Shown one piece after another: positions 13,640 through 20,964 of a DNA stretch of 38,775 nucleotides (positions are counted from its first letter, which is position 1; the number at the start of each line of letters is the position of its first letter). Made by a program: the position numbers and the translations under genes. The notes beneath the pieces were generated by a model, which searched no databases, had not been told where the DNA came from, and was given only the letters and a program-made list of their open reading frames with translations. This DNA is from an uncultured Lachnospiraceae bacterium (lineage in GTDB: Bacteria; Bacillota; Clostridia; Lachnospirales; Lachnospiraceae). The stretch covers positions 1 to 38,775 of the forward strand of contig CALWHG010000016.1 of NCBI GenBank assembly GCA_944380315.1, given 5' to 3'.

Positions 13640-15534
13640 ATTATATAACCATATTTTTTCATCCACCGCCATAGTGTCGTTTTGCTTATTCCTAATTCTT
13701 TTGCGATAGCTTCTCGATTGCCATTATATTTTGTTAAAAGTTCTCTTAACAAGATAGCCTTGTCATCTTGATAAGAGATAGGAAGTCCTGAAATACCTTT
13801 AACACCTTTGATTTCAGAATAGGCTTCATTTCTTAGTATCATTTCTACAAAGGACTTAGTAATATTTCTTTTTTCAGCCTGTATGACAATTTTATTGCAT
13901 ACATGGAATAACTGAAGAAGATTATCATGCCAGTAATAATCCATAAGAAGATCTTTTGCATTACTTAGTAATCTGACATATCTATGATGTTCTCTTTGAA
14001 GATTTTTTAAAAAGTAAGATGTCCAGGATCCTATGTCCTCTTTTCTGGAATTTAGTGGAGGAATTGATATACTGAATGTGGAAAGCATATGGTATAGACT
14101 ATATCTAAATTTACCTTCCTTAATCAAAGGAACAAGATCAATACATGTTGAAGCCATGACGCGGGTGTTTAAATGAGAGGCCTTTATATCATATGACATG
14201 GATCTGTTGCCTAAAATGACCTGTTCAATCCTGTACTGAGATTCCAGGGATAAATGTTCTACGTTTTTTAAAAGTATTGTTCCGCTTTCAGACTTGAAAA
14301 TCAGTGAAGTATCAGATATTTCACAGGGATCATTTCCAAATAAAATTTTGTTAAGCTGACATGGCTCAAAGGCACTGCAATCTATGGATGTAAATTTTTC
14401 TTCACTTCTTGAACTGCTATTGTGTATTGCATTTGCTAAAAATTCTCCTTCGCAGCCAACGGGCTCAGTGATCAAAACAGGAACTGAATAATGAGCAGCC
14501 TTTTTTGATAGTCTGAGTATTTCTTTCATCTGATTGGAAGAACAGACAAAATTATCCAAGTTAAAACCCAAAGAAGTTCTTTTTGAAAGTTCATTTTTGA
14601 GCTTTTTACTTGTTTCAAAGATTTGATCAAATTCCTGTAAAGCTATGCTTATGCCAGTTATTTCTTCATCGATTTTGATCGGTGTCAGATTTGCTACAAG
14701 TGTATAATGCTTGAGGTCAAGCATTAAGGAAGCAATTTCATCACCAGAGTATAAGATCTGATTAATTTGAATTTCAGATATAGCCGGAAAAATTGTAGAA
14801 ATATGGGTATTAATCAATTGATCAGCATCCATTTCGGCCCATTCCGTGACCATTGAATTTATTCGTTTTATTATTCCATTTTTATCTAATTGAATGATAC
14901 CTTGAAATGAATATTCAAATAGTGCAGACACTTCCGCACTTCTTTGCTTTTGAATATCTATGGCATAGCATAATTTATCTGCATTATACAATGCTTCTTC
15001 TATCCCATTAGGACTTGAGGCGGATACATGGCAGGTGTTGACTCCTAATTGCTTTGCTAAAAGACAAACATTTGTTCCACCGATTATAAGATTATTTCCA
15101 TCGGCAACAGCCATTTTAGTGTATTCAGACTGAAGACTAACAGAGTCGTATAAATAAAAACGTATCTTTATTCCCAGATATTTTTCTATATCTTTGGTTT
15201 CTAAAAGCATGGAAGAAGCGCCGACAAAAGCGACTTTGGGATCCTGGATATTTAATTTGTTAAGGTTATCTTCTATTAGTTTTATCAGATCAAGATCAGT
15301 AAGTCTGATTTCTATGATCGGGCATTTAATGAGATCTTTTATGAGCATGGCTTGAGTTCCCCTTGCTATGATAAGCTCAACGCCCTCCTTTTCAAGTCTT
15401 CTGATAGTCTCCGATAGATCCTTTCCTTCTATTTTCTGATTGCATATCAAATTAATGTGCTCATATTTTTTTATTGAGTTATCTATCATATTACGCATTT
15501 CTTCATTTGCGACCAGTGCAGCAACCTTTGCCAT
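13636..15534 (-). CDS. PrpR-like transcriptional regulator with degenerate sigma-54 activator AAA+ domain
   Basis: The protein has 632 residues. Residues 1-190 resemble the PrpR N-terminal sensor domain, about 200-300 a PAS domain (EYSFQGIIQLDKNGIIKRIN), about 325-560 the AAA+ core of sigma-54 activators, and the C-terminus a Fis-type helix-turn-helix (NREAIAKELGISKTTLWRWMKK). The AAA+ core is decayed: the Walker A position reads EPVGCEGE without the Lys, Walker B reads GTILLKNVE without the Asp, and no GAFTGA loop is present. It therefore should not hydrolyse ATP or activate sigma-54 polymerase, and more likely acts as a classical repressor or activator. AGGGGGC precedes the ATG. It is AT-rich and divergent from the DASS transporter it probably controls. 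Confidence 0.85.
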   Translation of the reverse strand: MAKVAALVANEEMRNMIDNSIKKYEHINLICNQKIEGKDLSETIRRLEKEGVELIIARGTQAMLIKDLIKCPIIEIRLTDLDLIKLIEDNLNKLNIQDPKVAFVGASSMLLETKDIEKYLGIKIRFYLYDSVSLQSEYTKMAVADGNNLIIGGTNVCLLAKQLGVNTCHVSASSPNGIEEALYNADKLCYAIDIQKQRSAEVSALFEYSFQGIIQLDKNGIIKRINSMVTEWAEMDADQLINTHISTIFPAISEIQINQILYSGDEIASLMLDLKHYTLVANLTPIKIDEEITGISIALQEFDQIFETSKKLKNELSKRTSLGFNLDNFVCSSNQMKEILRLSKKAAHYSVPVLITEPVGCEGEFLANAIHNSSSRSEEKFTSIDCSAFEPCQLNKILFGNDPCEISDTSLIFKSESGTILLKNVEHLSLESQYRIEQVILGNRSMSYDIKASHLNTRVMASTCIDLVPLIKEGKFRYSLYHMLSTFSISIPPLNSRKEDIGSWTSYFLKNLQREHHRYVRLLSNAKDLLMDYYWHDNLLQLFHVCNKIVIQAEKRNITKSFVEMILRNEAYSEIKGVKGISGLPISYQDDKAILLRELLTKYNGNREAIAKELGISKTTLWRWMKKYGYII

Positions 15535-15565
15535 ATTAAGCCCCCTGTTTTCATGTTGAAATATA

Positions 15566-15586
15566 TTGAAATTTATATAATTTCAA
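15566..15586. promoter_or_regulatory. Palindromic candidate operator between regulator and DASS transporter
   Basis: TTGAAATT (15566-15573) and AATTTCAA (15579-15586) form a perfect inverted repeat with a 5-nt spacer. An extra half-site TTGAAAT lies at 15556-15562. It sits 32 nt upstream of the regulator start, over its presumed promoter, and 150 nt upstream of the transporter. The rest of the AT-rich gap (15587-15738) holds several weak -10-like boxes, none clear enough to call. Confidence 0.5.
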
Positions 15587-15738
15587 AATTTTAGTAAATT
15601 GGGATAATATACAATATAGTATGAGAAACTTTGAGGAAAATGTCAATTATTTTAGGTTTATATATGTGTTAATATAGGTGCATAAACAAAAGCAAGCTTG
15701 CGGATGTAACGATCAATACTTTATGGTAGGAGGCAAAT

Positions 15739-17019
15739 ATGGATGTATATATAGTATTGGCTATAATGGCATTTATGATTATAGGGTTCCTGCTTGGAAA
15801 ATGGCCCTTTGGTCTTACGACTATGACATGCTGTGCATTGCTGGCTATAACAAAAGTAATGACTGTTCAAGAAGCATTTTCTGGATTTGCAAATAAAAAT
15901 GTTCTTTTGGTAGCGGGTATGTTTGTTGTAAGCGCAGCATTTGGAAGGACTAGTATAGTATCAAATATGCAGAAAAAACTTACCAGCTTTAAAGGTGGAA
16001 AGTCAGATTTGATTTTTGTAACGGTACTTTTCCTTGTGGCCATAGTTTTGTGCCAGTTTTTAAATAATACAGCTACATTAACTATCATGATCATGTTTGT
16101 GGCAACATTGGGGAATACAGGAGAAGTTACAACATCCAGAATCTTACTTCCAATCATGGGAGTTATAAGTATGTGGACTGGAAAACTTCCTATAGGAGGA
16201 GGCGCAGCAAGAGCAGCAAGGACCAATGCATTATATGAAGGTATAGTTGGAGATTCTTCTCAGCTGCTTGACTTCTTGGATCCTTTTAAGGTAACAGTTA
16301 TTCCTTGCATCATAATTACCATTTATGCGATTTTAGCATACAGGGTGCTTCCAAAGCAGGATATAGACGAAAGCAAGCTTGGCAAGGTAAAAGAAACTCA
16401 AGCTATATCAAAACGTGATGAGGTAATTACGATTTTCGTCTTTGTTGGTGTAATGATATGCATGTTTCTTAATAGCTTGCTTGGAGATCTTATGTTCATA
16501 TGTCCAATAATAGGGGCTTTGATTTTAGCCTTTACGAAAACAATGAGCATAAAAGATATAGTGAATAAGCTTACTGGAGATTCAGTATTTATGTTGGCTG
16601 GAGCGCTTGTTATGGCAGATGCTCTTGGAAATACAGGTGCAGGTGAATTAATTGGTAAGGGCATTTTGAGTTTGTTAGGAGGATCTCCAAATCCAATATT
16701 TGTGATGTTCGTTTTTGCAATTATTACAACCCTTCTTACTACATTTATATCAAATTCTGCGACACAAAACGTATTTATCCCTATTGCTGCCAGTACAGCT
16801 GTTGCGGCAAATATGGATCCAAGGGGGTTGGTAATGATAGTTGTATTTTGCGCTAATTGTGCGGTTATGTTCCCTACAGGATCTCCCAGCTGTGCCATAG
16901 CCTTTTCTGCAGGAGGGTATGATATAGTCAAGTCTATGAAATTTACTCTGCCATTCTGCATTTTAGCCATAGTAAGTATAGTGTTAAGTGCAAATTACTT
17001 CTTCCCAGTGTTTGGATAA
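15739..17019 (+). CDS. SLC13/DASS-family anion transporter (AT-rich copy)
   Basis: The protein has 426 residues with about 11 hydrophobic segments. Two pseudo-symmetric substrate/Na+ motifs are visible: FLNNTATLTIMI and FISNSATQNVFIPI, equivalent to the SNT motifs of the DASS family. The family imports di- and tricarboxylates or sulfate with sodium. AGGAGG lies before the ATG. The gene belongs to the AT-rich block with the PrpR-like regulator and the UxuA-like enzyme, whose start follows 19 nt after this stop. A hydroxy- or sugar-acid substrate fits the context (inference). A distant homologue lies at 19432-20736. Confidence 0.87.
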   Translation: MDVYIVLAIMAFMIIGFLLGKWPFGLTTMTCCALLAITKVMTVQEAFSGFANKNVLLVAGMFVVSAAFGRTSIVSNMQKKLTSFKGGKSDLIFVTVLFLVAIVLCQFLNNTATLTIMIMFVATLGNTGEVTTSRILLPIMGVISMWTGKLPIGGGAARAARTNALYEGIVGDSSQLLDFLDPFKVTVIPCIIITIYAILAYRVLPKQDIDESKLGKVKETQAISKRDEVITIFVFVGVMICMFLNSLLGDLMFICPIIGALILAFTKTMSIKDIVNKLTGDSVFMLAGALVMADALGNTGAGELIGKGILSLLGGSPNPIFVMFVFAIITTLLTTFISNSATQNVFIPIAASTAVAANMDPRGLVMIVVFCANCAVMFPTGSPSCAIAFSAGGYDIVKSMKFTLPFCILAIVSIVLSANYFFPVFG

Positions 17020-17038
17020 AGTTAAGAGAGGTGAGCAT

Positions 17039-18013
17039 ATGAGCATGAGACCGCAGGTGTCGGTAAAGTATGGAGAGAAAGAAGAGAACTTATCATTTAT
17101 TCAGCAAATGGGTATATCCTATGTAAGTCTTGGGCTGGATCTGGAACAGGTTCAGATAGAAACCATCAAATCTGAACAGCAGAGACTGTTGAGATATGGC
17201 CTGAGGGTAAGTGATGCCTACTGCATGAAGTTGCAAAAAAACAGGGCTATCATCCTTGGTAAAGAGGAAAGAAAAGGCTATATAGAACTATTCCAAAAAA
17301 TGATACAGGTATTTGGATGTTTGGAGATACCATTTACATCCATAGCCTGGCAACCAAATGGAGTTTTACGTAGTGCGAGAACAGTCGGGCAGTACACACG
17401 AGGCGGCATATCAGCGATAGCGGATCAAAAAGAGATCGAGGCAAGACCAATTCTAGAAGATCATATTTATACTGAAGAAGATATGTGGAACAGCTTTAGC
17501 TATTTTATAGAAAAGATTTTGCCTGAATGTGAGAAATACAATGTAAAGCTGGCTCTGCATCCAAATGATCCTCCGCTTCCTGATATGGAGGGGGTTCATA
17601 GCCTGATTTATAATTCGGCTTGTTTTGATAGGGCTTTCAGCATAGCAGGAAACTCTCCTTTTCTTGGAATGAAGCTATGTGTTGGTTGCTGGCTTGAAGG
17701 AGGAGATAGGTTTGGAGATTTATTTGAGGACATAGAACATTTTAATTCTGATGGCAGGATCCTATGTGTTCATTTTAGAAATGTTTCTTCAACACTTCCA
17801 TACTTTGAAGAGACGCTGGCAGAAGATGGATATGCTAATATGTATGAAATTATGAAGGCTTTAGTAAAAAGTAACTGTGATGCCGTCATATCCATAGATC
17901 ATGCATTTAGAGGCAATGAGTCCCTTGGTGGAAGGACAGTAAATATGGCATATCCAACAGGCTATTTAAAAGGCTTATTACATGCAGCAGAATCTGAATT
18001 AAATATTACTTGA
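17039..18013 (+). CDS. UxuA-like mannonate dehydratase family protein
   Basis: From ATG at 17039 (AGAGGTG upstream) the protein has 324 residues, somewhat shorter than typical UxuA. The four metal ligands known from UxuA appear in order: LALHPNDPP (H174), KLCVGC (C214), VHFRNV (H245) and SIDHAF (D287). This implies an active TIM-barrel enzyme binding a divalent metal. UxuA dehydrates D-mannonate to 2-keto-3-deoxygluconate. The exact sugar acid here is uncertain because the rest of the protein diverges, including the lack of the usual RPDHGR form. It shares a transcript with the DASS transporter and ends at a terminator. Confidence 0.82.
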   Translation: MSMRPQVSVKYGEKEENLSFIQQMGISYVSLGLDLEQVQIETIKSEQQRLLRYGLRVSDAYCMKLQKNRAIILGKEERKGYIELFQKMIQVFGCLEIPFTSIAWQPNGVLRSARTVGQYTRGGISAIADQKEIEARPILEDHIYTEEDMWNSFSYFIEKILPECEKYNVKLALHPNDPPLPDMEGVHSLIYNSACFDRAFSIAGNSPFLGMKLCVGCWLEGGDRFGDLFEDIEHFNSDGRILCVHFRNVSSTLPYFEETLAEDGYANMYEIMKALVKSNCDAVISIDHAFRGNESLGGRTVNMAYPTGYLKGLLHAAESELNIT

Positions 18014-18039
18014 CTATAGGCCTTATGTAATACTATTTT

Positions 18040-18066
18040 GCGGCACTACTTGTGCCGCTCTTTTTT
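18040..18066 (+). terminator. Terminator of the DASS-UxuA transcript
   Basis: GCGGCAC (18040-18046) and GTGCCGC (18052-18058) with a 5-nt loop, followed by TCTTTTTT. Confidence 0.92.
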
Positions 18067-18126
18067 ATTTCAGACTGGGCGGCCATACACCATAAGCAAA
18101 ACTTTGGAAGACCAACTATTTCAAGT

Positions 18127-18155
18127 TTTACTTTATGGTAAAGCAAACCTATAAT
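18127..18155 (+). promoter_or_regulatory. Promoter of the enolase-superfamily dehydratase operon
   Basis: TTTACT (18127-18132), a 17-nt spacer and a perfect TATAAT (18150-18155). GTAAAG occurs three times nearby (about 18138, 18160, 18171), and CTTTA-TGG-TAAAG (18131-18143) is an inverted repeat in the spacer, a possible regulator site. Confidence 0.62.
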
Positions 18156-18243
18156 CATTGTAAAGATAAGGTAAAGACAGATGGCCTAAGTAGGGTAAGC
18201 CGGCATCCTCATGGGCTGTCATCTGAGATTTAAGGAGGAAATG

Positions 18244-19380
18244 ATGAAGATCACAGGTGTAGAACCTATCCTTGCGGGAAAGAGATATCTTTTTGTAAAG
18301 GTCCACACGGATGAGGGGCTCACGGGCCTTGGAGAGTGCGGAGCCTGGGCATATCAGGAGGCTACGGCAGGAGTGCTCAAGCAGATGGAGAAGATGATAC
18401 TGGGACTTGATCCCATGAGGATCGAATTCATCTGGAACGCACTTACAAGGAACCTGCATTTCAGAGGCTCAGTGACCCAGTCGGCCATATCAGGTCTTGA
18501 CATAGCACTCTGGGACCTCAAGGCCAAGTACTTCGGAGTACCCATATATGAGCTCCTTGGCGGAAAGACCAGGGACAAGATCAAGATCTATGTCAATGTC
18601 AGGGCCAAGGATGCAGCAGGCTTTGCGGAAAATGCAAAAAAGATCAAGGACCAGGGCTTCAAGGCCATACGCTTCTCCATAGGTCATCCCAAGGATGAGG
18701 ACGGACGCTGCGGAGAGACATTTACAGCCCTTGTGACCAGGGTGGAGAGCTACATGAAGGCCATGAGAGAGGCCGTGGGCTGGGACATGGATATAGCCAT
18801 AGAGTGCCACAGAGGCATGCGTCCCGCTGAGGCCATAGAGCTTGGAAGAGCACTCAAGCCTTACAGACCTTATTTCTATGAGGATCCCATCCCCGACAAT
18901 CTTGAGGCCATGAGAGGCTGCATAAGACAGTGTGAGATACCGGTGGCTACAGGTGAGCGCTTCATAAATCCCATGGAGTTCGATTCCCTCATGACTACTA
19001 CGGATGTAAGGTACATAAGGCCTGACATGTGCGTGGCAGGAGGTATCACTGCGGGAAGGAAGATAGCAGCTGAGGCTGAGGCCAGAGGCGTATATGTCAT
19101 CCCCCACAATCCCCTGGGACCCGTATCTACCGCAGCATGCCTGCAGCTCGATGCAGTCATCCCCAACTTTGAGGTACAGGAGTATCCCATGGCAAACGGT
19201 GTATGCAGGCTCGATAAGGAGATGAAGGAGCCCTTCAAGGTGGAGGACGGATACATCATCCTTCCTGACAAGCCGGGTCTTGGAGTAGAGCTGATAGATG
19301 ACATCGACAAGGTATTTCCTTTTGAGGGAGCATATGGAGGCATAAATCTCCATGAGGACGGCTCCATAGTCGACAGATAA
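18244..19380 (+). CDS. Mandelate racemase/enolase-superfamily sugar-acid dehydratase (DgoD/RspA-like)
   Basis: The protein has 378 residues. An N-terminal capping domain is followed by a TIM barrel with the metal ligands E187 (in IECHRG), E213 (FYEDP) and E238 (ATGERF), and the acid/base candidates H189 and H288 (VIPHNPLGP). The PHxPLGP and ATGER motifs point to the galactonate/mannonate dehydratase group. The first metal ligand is normally Asp (DxH) and is Glu here, so the substrate may differ. Tandem ATGs occur; 18244 has GGAGG 5 nt upstream and is preferred over 18241. The gene precedes a DASS transporter, mirroring the AT-rich block upstream. Confidence 0.87.
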   Translation: MKITGVEPILAGKRYLFVKVHTDEGLTGLGECGAWAYQEATAGVLKQMEKMILGLDPMRIEFIWNALTRNLHFRGSVTQSAISGLDIALWDLKAKYFGVPIYELLGGKTRDKIKIYVNVRAKDAAGFAENAKKIKDQGFKAIRFSIGHPKDEDGRCGETFTALVTRVESYMKAMREAVGWDMDIAIECHRGMRPAEAIELGRALKPYRPYFYEDPIPDNLEAMRGCIRQCEIPVATGERFINPMEFDSLMTTTDVRYIRPDMCVAGGITAGRKIAAEAEARGVYVIPHNPLGPVSTAACLQLDAVIPNFEVQEYPMANGVCRLDKEMKEPFKVEDGYIILPDKPGLGVELIDDIDKVFPFEGAYGGINLHEDGSIVDR

Positions 19381-19431
19381 GATCAGAAGGTCAAAGTAGG
19401 TATATGAGTTTGAAAGGAGATTTTTGAAGAG

Positions 19432-20736
19432 ATGACTACACAGATAGCGATAGTTCTTGTGGTATTCCTGCTGTTTGTGGCACTTATACTTTCAGGAAAG
19501 GTTAAGATCCATGTGGCTGCCATGTTCATACCGGTAGCTCTGGAGATCACAGGGGTCCTGGAATTCAAGGATGCCTGGGGCGGACTTCTGAACAGCTCAA
19601 TAGTCATGATGGCCTCCATGTTCGTGGTGGGCTCGGCCATCAGCAAGACCAGCCTTATAAGCCGCATGAGTAAGGCCCTCATTAAGCCCGGCTCATCGGA
19701 TTTCAAGATCATGTGCGGCATAGCGGTGCCCATACTTTTCCTGGGCTGCTTCATAAATGCCACAGCCACCATGACCATCATGATCCCCATGATCACTGCC
19801 ATCTGCGCTGAGCAGAAGAGGCCCCTCAGTAAGTTCATGTATCCTGCAGCCGTATTTGCCCAGATCTGGGTAGGCTTCCTTCCCACAGGAGGAAATGCAG
19901 GAGGATATCTGGCAAACAACACCATAGTGGAGAACCTTGGCGGCGTTGGTACCTGGGATTATTTCACCACATTCATATCCAAGATACCCGTCATGATCAT
20001 CATGCTTCCCCTGGTGCTCTGGCTTTCAGTCAAGATAGCGCCGGACAATGGCAACATCCCCACCATGGAGGACAGTGAGAAGGCAGCTGCAGCAGCCAGT
20101 GCAAAGGGCAAAAAGAGAGGCGGAACTCTTACTGCCGGTCAGGAGAAATTTGTCATAGCAGTGTTCCTGTTCTCAGTCATAGGCATAGTCACCTGTGCCC
20201 TTACTGGCATAGATACCTGGTATCCTTCCACAGTGGCAGCGCTCATATTGGTATTTTCAGGCATACTTACAGACCGTGAGGCCATAGGCGCCATGAGCAA
20301 TCCGGTCATCTTTATAACCATAGGTACATTGCCTCTGGCTACCGCACTTAAGACCACCGGTGCCGATGTGCTCCTTGCGGATACCTTCAATTCCCTTACA
20401 GGAAATATGAGCCCGACCATGACCATGGTACTCATGTATCTGGTATGCTTCGTGCTCACGCAGTTCATCACAAACAGTGCGGTAAACAATGCCTTCAAGA
20501 CCCTGGCAGCCCTTATCTGCGTACAGAACGGCTATGATGCGCGTGCACTCATGCTTTCCACCACAGAGGGCTCCGGAAACTGCTATCTGTTCCCCGCAGC
20601 TGCTCCTGCCATGACCATGGGCTTTGAGGCAGGCGGATATACGGTAAAGCAGCATTTCAAACAGGGACTTTATCTGTCGGTAGTCAGGTTCCTCATATTC
20701 CTGATCTATATACCGATGGTATTCCCGCTCAAGTGA
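19432..20736 (+). CDS. SLC13/DASS-family anion transporter (native copy)
   Basis: The protein has 434 residues with about 11 membrane segments. Paired motifs FINATATMTIMI and FITNSAVNNAFKTL correspond to the two SNT-like sites of DASS carriers. A soluble loop around residues 210-232 is rich in Ala and Lys. AAAGGAG lies 12 nt and GAAGAG directly before the ATG. It follows the dehydratase by 51 nt and is likely co-transcribed, so it probably imports the substrate of that enzyme. Base composition matches the genome average, unlike the related transporter at 15739. Confidence 0.87.
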   Translation: MTTQIAIVLVVFLLFVALILSGKVKIHVAAMFIPVALEITGVLEFKDAWGGLLNSSIVMMASMFVVGSAISKTSLISRMSKALIKPGSSDFKIMCGIAVPILFLGCFINATATMTIMIPMITAICAEQKRPLSKFMYPAAVFAQIWVGFLPTGGNAGGYLANNTIVENLGGVGTWDYFTTFISKIPVMIIMLPLVLWLSVKIAPDNGNIPTMEDSEKAAAAASAKGKKRGGTLTAGQEKFVIAVFLFSVIGIVTCALTGIDTWYPSTVAALILVFSGILTDREAIGAMSNPVIFITIGTLPLATALKTTGADVLLADTFNSLTGNMSPTMTMVLMYLVCFVLTQFITNSAVNNAFKTLAALICVQNGYDARALMLSTTEGSGNCYLFPAAAPAMTMGFEAGGYTVKQHFKQGLYLSVVRFLIFLIYIPMVFPLK

Positions 20737-20764
20737 CCATAAGCTTATAAAAGCCTATTGACCA

Positions 20765-20808
20765 GCCTTGTCTTGGGGGCTCATGCCCCCTAAGGCAGGG
20801 CCCTTTTT
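20765..20808 (+). terminator. Terminator after the second DASS transporter
   Basis: GGGGGC-TCAT-GCCCCC (20775-20790), extended by GCCTT/AAGGC, with a T-run slightly downstream (20804-20808). The T-run does not directly follow the stem, so efficiency is uncertain. Confidence 0.65.
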
Positions 20809-20872
20809 GAAAAGAGGTACAATCGTCTGGGTCACCCTGATGTTCCCCTTGTGGACCTGAGTTTTATGGCGT

Positions 20873-20898
20873 AAAATAAATGTAAAGACATTTATTTT
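20873..20898 (+). terminator. AT-rich 11-bp hairpin upstream of the MATE gene
   Basis: AAAATAAATGT and ACATTTATTTT form a perfect 11-bp stem with an AAAG tetraloop. It has A-rich and T-rich flanks, so it could be a bidirectional terminator or an operator. It ends about 20 nt before the natural start codon of the MATE gene. Between 20809 and 20872 I see nothing else. Confidence 0.5.
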
Positions 20899-20919
20899 TA
20901 GGAACGGGAGGGTTATCTT

Positions 20920-20949
20920 ATGGCGGACGATAAGATACTGAGAGAATGA
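20920..20949 (+). other. Natural start of the MATE gene, broken by an in-frame UGA (codon 10)
   Basis: ATG at 20920 has GGAGGG 7 nt upstream, the only good ribosome binding site here. It reads MADDKILRE and then TGA (20947-20949). The same frame continues without a further stop into EERRRMM and the full MATE protein. The next ATGs (20965, 20968) have no ribosome binding site. This may be a nonsense mutation, a short coupled upstream frame, UGA readthrough or a sequencing error. Confidence 0.75.
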
Positions 20950-20964
20950 GAAGAACGGCGCCGG

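Noticed and set aside
15535-15738. Sigma-54 (-24/-12) promoter for the DASS-UxuA unit
   Set aside because: No GG-N10-GC element with the TGGCAC/TTGC context was found, consistent with the missing GAFTGA loop in the regulator.
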